Source: Phocaeicola_A sp963625535 (lineage in GTDB: Bacteria > Bacteroidota > Bacteroidia > Bacteroidales > Bacteroidaceae). Taken from it: DNA of 7,834 bases. The position numbers were made by a program, and so were the translations under genes. The stretch is from positions 1 through 7,834 of the forward strand of contig CAVFUK010000136.1 in the NCBI GenBank assembly GCA_963625535.1, in the 5' to 3' direction. Below are positions 1 to 5,267 of the stretch, piece after piece. Every line of letters starts with the position of its first letter. Position 1 is the stretch's first letter. The notes under the pieces were generated by a model. That model searched no databases. It saw only the letters and a list, made by a program, of their open reading frames with translations, and was not told the origin of the DNA.

Positions 1-1108
1 CGTCCACCAGTTTCTGGAGGGCGGGCTTCAGCTGATACTTGCGGTCGAGGAACGTGGGATAGTCCGTGCGGCCTGGCATCGGGAAGTTGTTGCGCCACGA
101 GTCGCCGTCGCTCACACCCCACACGGTGACGCGGTCCACGTAGTCGGCGTGTTTGATGAAGAGGTCGAGGAACTGACCCAGACGGTTGTTCCACGCCACG
201 GAGACGCTGTCGGGCAGACCGTCCACGTAGGGGTTCATCTTCTTTTGGAACTCCACGCGGTCGGAGACGTTGGCCGTTTGGTTGACGGTGGGCAGGGCGC
301 TCATGTCGAACTCGGTGACCATCACCTTCATGCCCTCGGCGGCGTAGGCCTCCATGCTGGCCTCGAACTCGGAGAGCTCGGGATAGTCCATGCCGATGTG
401 GCCCTGCATTCCAATGCCGTCGATGCGCAGGCCGCGTGCCTTCAGGTCGCGGATGATCTTCACCACCGTGGCGCGCTTGTCGGGGCAGTGCATGTTGTAG
501 TCGTTGAGGTAGAGCTCAGCGTCGGGGTCGGCCTCGTGGGCGTATTGGAACGCCAGGGGGATGAACTCCTCGCCCAGTATCTCGTAGAACTTGCTCTTGC
601 GGTAGGTACCGTTCTCCAGGATGGCCTCGTTCACCACGTCCCAGCCTTTCACGCGTCCTTTGTAGCGGCCGGCTATGGTGTAGATGTTGTCCTTCATGCG
701 CTGCTTCAGCACCTCGGGGGTGACGTTGTTGCCGTCCTTGTCCACGCAGAACCAGGGGGCGCACTGCGAGTGCCAGATGAGGCAGTGGCCGATGATGGCC
801 ATGTGGTTGTCCTCGCCGAACTGGATGAACTCGTCGGCCTTGTCGAAGTTGTAACGGTCCTCAGCGGGGTGCACCACCTCGTTTTTCATGCAGTTCTCCG
901 CCACGATGGAGTTGAAGTGTTTCTTTATCGCCTTCACGCCGTTGGTGTCCTGACCAGAGGACTGGGCGGTGTTGATGGCCACGCCTACGAGGAACTTGTC
1001 GCCCAGGGCAGACTTCAGCGAGGGTTCTTCGGTGACGGATTTGTTACCTGCACAGGCCGCCGCGATGAGGGCAGCGAGGCAAAAAAGAATAGATGTTCGT
1101 TGTTTCAT
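1..1108 (-). CDS. GH10 endo-1,4-beta-xylanase, lipoprotein, C-terminus cut by window edge
   Basis: Predicted endo-beta-1,4-xylanase that cuts the xylan backbone. Translating the minus strand from the ATG at 1108 gives 369 codons before the window ends, close to the usual single-domain GH10 length, so only the extreme C-terminus should be missing. Seen in the protein: an SPII-like signal with a lipobox-like IAAAC ending at Cys19; GHCLIWHSQ at about 107-115; WDVVNEA with the acid/base Glu161; LYLNDYN at about 199-205; GMQGH at about 233-237; VMVTEFDMS with the nucleophile Glu266; VTVWGVSDGDSW at about 327-338. The 105-residue spacing of the two glutamates fits GH10. The signal suggests an outer-membrane lipoprotein. 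The residue at -3 of the lipobox is Ala, so lipidation is less certain than export. It starts 35 bases after the GH43 stop with no terminator between, so the two are probably co-transcribed. Confidence 0.95.
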   Translation of the reverse strand, partial: MKQRTSILFCLAALIAAACAGNKSVTEEPSLKSALGDKFLVGVAINTAQSSGQDTNGVKAIKKHFNSIVAENCMKNEVVHPAEDRYNFDKADEFIQFGEDNHMAIIGHCLIWHSQCAPWFCVDKDGNNVTPEVLKQRMKDNIYTIAGRYKGRVKGWDVVNEAILENGTYRKSKFYEILGEEFIPLAFQYAHEADPDAELYLNDYNMHCPDKRATVVKIIRDLKARGLRIDGIGMQGHIGMDYPELSEFEASMEAYAAEGMKVMVTEFDMSALPTVNQTANVSDRVEFQKKMNPYVDGLPDSVSVAWNNRLGQFLDLFIKHADYVDRVTVWGVSDGDSWRNNFPMPGRTDYPTFLDRKYQLKPALQKLVD

Positions 1109-1143
1109 AATCTATTGGATTAAAGGGATTTGATAATACGTTT

Positions 1144-2868
1144 TCATTTGCGGGTGGCGTAGGGGCCGATGACGGTGCCAGTGAAGCCTCCTGCCGTGCG
1201 GGTGGAGAGGTAGCCAGCGTCCACGTCGGCGCAGAGCTGTGTCCACTTCTTGCTGCCTGCGGTGCGGTAGTAGAAGTCGTAGACCTTGCCGCGCGACACC
1301 ACCTTCAGCTCCAGCTCCTTCTGCTTGGCTTTCAGCGTGTTCTCGGCCACCACCTCGTCGGCTCCCGTGCCTATCTTACGGAGCGAGATGCTCTTCGCCT
1401 TGCCTTTCTGGGCCACGCAGAGGTAGTATTGGTGCGTCTCGTCCTTGAAGAGCAGCAGGCCTGCCGACTCTTGGTCGTCCGCGGGGGTGAACTTCATACG
1501 TGTGGTGCACTCGAACTGGTGGTGCTGCATGCGTCGTGCCACGAAGGCGGGCGTGCAACGGTCCTTGGCGCTGAGGTCGGCGCACTGCAGGGTGAGGTAG
1601 CCTGGGTTCGATGTGAGCGAGTAGAGGTCGGTGCCCGGAGCGCGCAGTGTGAGCCACTGCAGGCCCAGCTTGGGGGTGTCGAACTCCACGGTCTCCTCGA
1701 AGTTGCCGAAGGTCACCTCAGCGGCGCGCTTCACTCCGGGACGCTTCAGCGTCAGAGGCACGGTCTCGTCGCCTTGGGTCATGTAGGGGAAGCCGTCGTC
1801 GCTCCAGCGGACAGGCATTAGGAATGTCTCGCGGCCCAGATTCTCGAAGTCGTTGTCGATAGGGCGGCAAGCCAGGAACACTGCCCACCAGTCGCCCTCC
1901 TTGGTCTGCAGCAGGTCGGCGTGGCCTGCGCAGGTCACGGGATCGGGCCGCTTGGGGTCCAGCTGGCGTTGCGTGAGGATGGGGTTCTTCTTCCACGGGG
2001 TGAAGGGTCCCATGGGCGAGTCGGCGCGGAAGATGACCTCGGAGTGCCACGTGCCTGTGCCTCCCTCGGCGTCCATCAGGAAGTATTTGCCGTTAATTTT
2101 GTACATGTGCGGACCTTCTATCCAGATGGGTTTCTCCTCGGGGTGAACGCCCTTGTTCACCAATATCTTGCGCGGACCTATGGTGCGGTCGGCCTTCACG
2201 TCGAACTCCTGCACGCGGATGGTGCGGTGGCCGCTGTACTCCGGCTTGCCGTCCGGTGCGTCGTCGTTGTTGACGATGTAGGCACGGCCGTCCTCGTCGA
2301 AGAAGAACGAGGGGTCGATGCCTCCCACCTCGGGCAGCATGATGGGGTCGGACCATTCACCGAAGGGGTCGGTGGTCTTCACGAAGAAGTTGCCGGCTCC
2401 CACGTTGGTGGTGACCATGTAGTAGGTCTTGTTGTGGGGGTTGTATTTAATGTCGGGGGCGAAGATGCCTCCGCTCACGTGTTGTCGTTGCAGGTTGACG
2501 AGCTGCGATGTGCGGCTCAGCACGTGTCCTATCTGGGTCCAGTTCACCAGGTCGCGGCTGTGGAAGATGGGCACTCCGGGGAAGTAGGAGAAGGTGGAGC
2601 ACACCATGAAGTAGTCGCCCTGGCCGTTGGTGCAGACGCTGGGGTCGGAGTACCATCCGGGCAGGATGGGGTTGTAGAACGTCTCGTCGTCGGCCAGCGG
2701 GTGCTGGTTGTAGTAGGTGTCGTTGCCCTTATAGGTAAAGTTGTCGAACAGTGCGGCGTGCTTCACCTCGTCCGTCGCGTCGCCCTTCGCCGAGGCTGTG
2801 GGGCAGGAGAGTGCGGACAGGGTGGCCATCGCCAGCAGGGCCGTCCAGAGGTTGTGTCTTGTTTTCAT
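1144..2868 (-). CDS. GH43 beta-xylosidase / alpha-L-arabinofuranosidase-like enzyme with C-terminal beta-sandwich
   Basis: Predicted exo-acting GH43 glycosidase of 574 residues, probably releasing xylose or arabinose from xylo-oligosaccharides. A cleavable SPI-type signal is seen (hydrophobic stretch at about 7-22, ASA-K at about 25-28), so it is likely periplasmic or secreted, not lipidated. The five-bladed propeller motifs are in order: NPILPGWYSDPS with the catalytic base Asp75; GGIDPSFFFDEDG with the pKa-modulating Asp185; WIEGPHMYK with the proposed catalytic acid Glu251; CAGHADLL with the conserved His316. Residues from about 385 on resemble the concanavalin-like C-terminal domain common in GH43 xylosidases (ESAGLLLFKDETHQYYLC at about 467-484). 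This layout resembles GH43 subfamilies 1, 11 and 12, but I cannot fix the subfamily or decide xylosidase versus arabinofuranosidase by eye. It is the first gene of a unit with the downstream GH10 gene and has its own promoter at 2898-2929. Confidence 0.93.
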   Translation of the reverse strand: MKTRHNLWTALLAMATLSALSCPTASAKGDATDEVKHAALFDNFTYKGNDTYYNQHPLADDETFYNPILPGWYSDPSVCTNGQGDYFMVCSTFSYFPGVPIFHSRDLVNWTQIGHVLSRTSQLVNLQRQHVSGGIFAPDIKYNPHNKTYYMVTTNVGAGNFFVKTTDPFGEWSDPIMLPEVGGIDPSFFFDEDGRAYIVNNDDAPDGKPEYSGHRTIRVQEFDVKADRTIGPRKILVNKGVHPEEKPIWIEGPHMYKINGKYFLMDAEGGTGTWHSEVIFRADSPMGPFTPWKKNPILTQRQLDPKRPDPVTCAGHADLLQTKEGDWWAVFLACRPIDNDFENLGRETFLMPVRWSDDGFPYMTQGDETVPLTLKRPGVKRAAEVTFGNFEETVEFDTPKLGLQWLTLRAPGTDLYSLTSNPGYLTLQCADLSAKDRCTPAFVARRMQHHQFECTTRMKFTPADDQESAGLLLFKDETHQYYLCVAQKGKAKSISLRKIGTGADEVVAENTLKAKQKELELKVVSRGKVYDFYYRTAGSKKWTQLCADVDAGYLSTRTAGGFTGTVIGPYATRK

Positions 2869-2897
2869 GTTTGTCTTATGTTACATTTTTACGGAAG

Positions 2898-2929
2898 CAA
2901 AGGTAGACAAGCTTTCCAAGCCCGCCGAA
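2898..2929 (-). promoter_or_regulatory. Bacteroidetes-type promoter of the GH43-GH10 unit
   Basis: On the minus strand TACCTTTG (2905-2898) matches the Bacteroidetes -7 element TAnnTTTG exactly. Twenty bases upstream lies TTCG (2929-2926), a 3-of-4 match to the TTTG -33 element. Transcription would start near 2892, giving a leader of about 24 bases before the ATG at 2868. The imperfect -33 box fits a promoter that needs an activator, and three GTTACA repeats lie just upstream. Confidence 0.72.
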
Positions 2930-2957
2930 CATTTACGATACAGGGTTTATAGGGAAC

Positions 2958-3004
2958 GTTACACGCCGCCGCGTGTTGTTACATTTTTTGTCCCGAATGT
3001 TACA
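2958..3004. promoter_or_regulatory. Three phased GTTACA direct repeats, candidate activator-binding site
   Basis: GTTACA occurs on the plus strand at 2958-2963, 2978-2983 and 2999-3004, so starts are 20 and 21 bases apart, about two helical turns. The block sits directly upstream of the -33 box of the GH43 promoter. On the minus strand the outer copies extend to GTGTAAC(A/G)TTC. A fourth GTTACA is at 2880-2885, between the promoter and the start codon. A 6-base inverted repeat, ACACGC-cgcc-GCGTGT (2961-2976), lies between the first two copies. AraC-type DNA-binding domains, including those of the hybrid two-component regulators that control xylanase genes in Prevotella and Bacteroides, typically bind direct repeats about 21 bases apart. 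Assigning this site to such a regulator is inference. Confidence 0.5.
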
Positions 3005-3059
3005 CCGCTGGTTCGCGCGTCGCTTCGGCAGCGGATCTTTGCGGCGGGAATCGCCTCAT
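3000..3059 (-). other. Very short ORF (19 codons) in the xylanase upstream region
   Basis: An ATG at 3059 opens a 19-codon frame (MRRFPPQRSAAEATREPAV) ending at TAA 3002-3000, overlapping the third GTTACA repeat. A second short frame (3177-3115, 20 codons, MLKSAGRFIYIGVRRQEFRS) lies upstream. Neither has a recognisable family. They could be leader peptides if transcription from the 3208-3239 promoter reads through, but such short frames occur by chance and this block is GC-rich. Coding status is unsupported beyond an intact frame. Confidence 0.12.
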
Positions 3060-3142
3060 TTTGGACCTGTTGTATTTAGAAGGTGCGCTAAATCCTTGGG
3101 CGTGGAATATGTTTTTACGAACGGAATTCTTGTCGCCGTACA

Positions 3143-3201
3143 CCTATATAAATAAAACGACCCGCCGATTTAAGCATTGCTAAGAGGCTTGGCGAGTTCT
3201 T
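3143..3201 (-). ncRNA. Candidate small RNA or attenuated leader with hairpin and U-rich tail
   Basis: Downstream of the consensus promoter at 3208-3239, the predicted transcript begins near 3201 and folds almost at once. ACTCGCC (3197-3191) pairs with GGCGGGT (3166-3160), including one U-G pair. Inside, AAGC (3190-3187) pairs with GCTT (3175-3172). CGTTTTATTTATAT follows. This resembles an intrinsic terminator about 45-55 bases after the start, so the promoter may make a short stable RNA or a leader that is prematurely terminated. No known RNA family is recognised. The stem is short and has a 5-base bulge (AAATC), so termination could be partial and read-through could reach the GH43 gene. Confidence 0.35.
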
Positions 3202-3207
3202 GTGCTG

Positions 3208-3239
3208 CAAAAGTACACATTTAGGTTGAAAATACCAAA
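3208..3239 (-). promoter_or_regulatory. Full-consensus Bacteroidetes promoter, not adjacent to a large gene
   Basis: On the minus strand TTTG (3239-3236) is followed after 20 bases by TACTTTTG (3215-3208), a perfect match to TTTG-N19-21-TAnnTTTG. It is the best promoter match I found in the window. It lies only 15 bases beyond the adhesin operon terminator stem and about 340 bases before the GH43 start codon. It may drive the GH43-GH10 unit with a long leader, or a small RNA ending at the hairpin at 3160-3197. Confidence 0.65.
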
Positions 3240-3292
3240 TAATTAAAAAGCAAGTGTCCGCAACGCCGGTGTTGAGTCGGCATTGCGGACAC
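3240..3292 (-). terminator. Strong intrinsic terminator of the adhesin operon
   Basis: A 15-base inverted repeat has arms at 3278-3292 and 3254-3268 and a 9-base loop. The only plus-strand mismatch becomes a U-G pair in the minus-strand RNA, so the stem is continuous there. TTGCTTTTTAATTATTT follows. The G-U asymmetry and the tail both show that it works on minus-strand transcripts. It lies 64 bases after the stop codon at 3357. Confidence 0.88.
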
Positions 3293-3312
3293 GCTGTCTA
3301 TAGTTGCCACTG

Positions 3313-3342
3313 GCTTCGGGAGCTTCTTGCGTTCCTCGAAGC
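3313..3342 (-). other. Hairpin in the 3' untranslated region of the second adhesin gene
   Basis: GCTTCG (3342-3337), a bulged A, then GGA pairs with TCC and CGAAGC (down to 3313), giving a 9-pair stem with one bulge and an 11-base loop. It lies between the stop codon and the main terminator and has no U tract. It may stabilise the 3' end of the mRNA; function is inference. Confidence 0.35.
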
Positions 3343-3356
3343 GGCTGTGGAGATCA

Positions 3357-5207
3357 TCAGTTATTGGTGGTTATATTCTCGAAGATGATGTATGATTGAC
3401 TCCAAAGCCCCGACTTGGTTTGTGTCCCGTTTTCGATTTTTTGGAGCAAATCGGATGTCACATACACCTTGACGTTTGAAGTGGGAGAGGAATAGCCAAA
3501 GGCATATTCATTTGCAGTCGTCGGCAGCGATTCGCAGTTTGGCAAGTAGATGCTTTGGACTCCAGATCCGTCAAAATCACAGTTATTTATTGACGGAGAG
3601 GTCGATAGATATGTCACCTTTGTTAAGCTTTTGCAATTGTAGAATGTATTACACTCACTATTCTCACACTTTACGCCAGCGGGAATCGTAATTTCTTTGA
3701 GTGATGTGCATTGGCTAAAAGCGTTAGAGCCCAATGTAATCAACCCACTCGGCAGTTCGATGCTTTCAAGCGCTGTGTTGCAAAAAGCATACTCATCTAT
3801 CTTTGTCACTCCGCTTGGTAGCTCAATGCTTTTAAGCGAAGTACAGTATCCGAATGCCGAGTAATTGATTGTTGTTATGTTGTTAGGTAACGTAACGTCT
3901 GTCAGCGAACTACATTTGTTGAAGCACATTGAAGGTACTTCAGTCAAGCTCGTGGGCAGTACGACCTTTCTCAATTTTTCATTGCTTAGTTTGCTAGGGT
4001 AACTTGCATTTGGGTCATCATAAGTGAAAGCTAAGGTGCCGCTGTATATAGTAGCATCTGACAAATCGAGCTCCTCGATGGTGGTGTTCTTCGCCAGTAC
4101 TTCGATGTCGCTGGCGTTTATCGCTCCCTTTATCTTCAGCTTCACGCCGTCTTTGGCTGCGGCGATGGCCTCTTCCGTCACTTCACCGCCGGTCTGGCTG
4201 GTGATGGTGAGTGTGCCTTTGGTGTCCTCTTCACTCATCGTTCCGCTGGTGAGGGGAACATCGGTGCCCCAATCGGTCGCTTTGACGGAGGAGAGGGCCA
4301 AGGCACCGCCGTTCATCTTAAGGTTCAGCGTGTACCGTTTGTTGGGTTCGAACTGCACGAGCTCGCCCGATTTCCAGGTGTAGGCCTTGCCTCCCATCTC
4401 GAAGCTGATACCCAACTCGCCCTGGGCGACGGTCTGCGGCACGACGATGGCCTCGAACTTCATAGAGGCGCTCGTAGGTGTGGTGGCGGTGGTGTTGGCC
4501 GCTGTGAAGTCTCCCGGGCAGGGGGTGATGTCCGCCACGTTCGTTGTGGTGGCGGCGTCCTCCCAAGCGGGGCTATTCAGGTCGGTGAAGTTGTATTTAC
4601 GGGTGAGGTTTGTTCCGCTCACCTTCACATTCGTCAGCGGATTCTTGGCGTCGGTGTTGTCCTTACCCAGGTTTATCACGATGCAGAGCTTCGCCATGAT
4701 GTGGTTGAGGGTCACGGTAATGCCGCTGGTGTTGGGCTCGGTGGTTGTGGTCAGTTGCAACAGATGGTCGCAGCTCTCCAACTTCGTGTTGTCGCTTTGG
4801 TCGCCGGCGATGGTCACCTCGGCAGAGGTGGTGGGCTCCAGGGTGCTAGCGTCGCGGAAGTCGAACGTGGCGGCTGTCACCAGCACGTCGTTGTCGTCGC
4901 CCGCCCAATACATGGGCAGCGCGGTGGTGCCGTCCGTGGGGTCGAAGGATTTCCACGTGCTGCTTACGTCCTTCATCTTGGCGTAGTAGCTATACTTGCT
5001 GTTGTCCTCGTTCTTTATCCGCAGATAAAACTCTGTGGGCGCGTTTTCGGGACCGTAGCCCGCTTTGGTGGAGAGTTCGCCCACCATCGTGTTCACCGTG
5101 ATGGGAGTGCCTTCAGCCACGAAGGAGTCTCTGCCCCCCCCCTCTTCGTTGGAGCAGCTTGCCAGCGTGAGGGCCAGGGCTGCGAAAGGAATGAGTGATT
5201 TGTTCAT
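3357..5207 (-). CDS. Fimbrillin-like / BspA leucine-rich-repeat surface lipoprotein (downstream copy)
   Basis: A 616-residue predicted surface lipoprotein, probably an adhesin; ligand unknown. The signal MNKSLIPFAALALTLASC has a clear lipobox with Cys18. The following SNEE is acidic, as in Bacteroidetes lipoprotein surface-export signals. Residues about 29-320 resemble the Mfa-like fimbrillin fold (AEGTPITVNT, LSTKAGY, LPMYWAGD, LNHIMAKL). After a linker come six BspA-type repeats (C/N-x-x-L-x-x-I-x-L-P, ending A-F-x-x) starting near 432, 455, 477, 500, 525 and 547. The gene is paralogous to the one upstream: over aligned residues 28-51, 19 of 24 match. Two oddities: a run of nine G at codons 22-25, and a switch from about 57-65% GC (60-base samples at 4321 and 4861) to 33-43% (samples at 3541 and 3601) in the repeat half. 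It is probably the second gene of a two-gene operon ended by the terminator at 3254-3292. The fimbrillin plus repeat architecture is firm; the adhesin role is inferred. Confidence 0.9.
   Translation of the reverse strand: MNKSLIPFAALALTLASCSNEEGGGRDSFVAEGTPITVNTMVGELSTKAGYGPENAPTEFYLRIKNEDNSKYSYYAKMKDVSSTWKSFDPTDGTTALPMYWAGDDNDVLVTAATFDFRDASTLEPTTSAEVTIAGDQSDNTKLESCDHLLQLTTTTEPNTSGITVTLNHIMAKLCIVINLGKDNTDAKNPLTNVKVSGTNLTRKYNFTDLNSPAWEDAATTTNVADITPCPGDFTAANTTATTPTSASMKFEAIVVPQTVAQGELGISFEMGGKAYTWKSGELVQFEPNKRYTLNLKMNGGALALSSVKATDWGTDVPLTSGTMSEEDTKGTLTITSQTGGEVTEEAIAAAKDGVKLKIKGAINASDIEVLAKNTTIEELDLSDATIYSGTLAFTYDDPNASYPSKLSNEKLRKVVLPTSLTEVPSMCFNKCSSLTDVTLPNNITTINYSAFGYCTSLKSIELPSGVTKIDEYAFCNTALESIELPSGLITLGSNAFSQCTSLKEITIPAGVKCENSECNTFYNCKSLTKVTYLSTSPSINNCDFDGSGVQSIYLPNCESLPTTANEYAFGYSSPTSNVKVYVTSDLLQKIENGTQTKSGLWSQSYIIFENITTNN
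5134..5142 (-). repeat. Homopolymeric G9 tract in the coding strand (possible phase-variation switch)
   Basis: Nine consecutive C on the plus strand read as nine G in the coding strand, spanning codons 22-25 (Glu-Gly-Gly-Gly) just after lipidated Cys18. With nine G the frame is open. Loss of one G gives a stop at 5095-5093, and gain of one G gives a stop at 5115-5113, so either slip truncates the protein before its fimbrillin domain. The paralogue has no such run at the equivalent site. Confidence 0.7.
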
Positions 5208-5267
5208 TTGTTCGTCTTGTATTTAGGTTTTAGTTTATTCGCTTGTTTGTTTGTCCGCATCGGTTTG
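5208..5267 (-). other. Short spacer between the two adhesin genes
   Basis: Sixty bases separate the upstream stop (5268-5270) from the ATG at 5207. The minus strand reads A- and C-rich (ACAAACAAACAA) with no hairpin plus T-tract and no TAnnTTTG box, so co-transcription from the 7198-7229 promoter is the simplest reading. There is no strong Shine-Dalgarno sequence, as is usual in Bacteroidetes; A-rich leaders are common there. Confidence 0.55.

Noticed and set aside
149..1123. Plus-strand ORF of 324 codons antisense to the GH10 gene
   Set aside because: It is the mirror of a GC-rich, strongly motif-supported xylanase gene; its product is low-complexity Val/Leu/His/Gly-rich with no family, and no promoter precedes it.
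1921..2952. Plus-strand ORF of 343 codons antisense to the GH43 gene
   Set aside because: Same Val/His/Gly-rich antisense composition, no recognisable domain, and the opposite strand carries all GH43 catalytic motifs.
4387..5198. Plus-strand ORFs of 165-199 codons antisense to the downstream adhesin gene
   Set aside because: These are shadows of the fimbrillin-coding strand. The strand with lipobox, domain motifs and repeats is the minus strand.
5208..5267. Terminator or promoter between the two adhesin genes
   Set aside because: No stem followed by a U tract and no TAnnTTTG box is present in the 60-base spacer.
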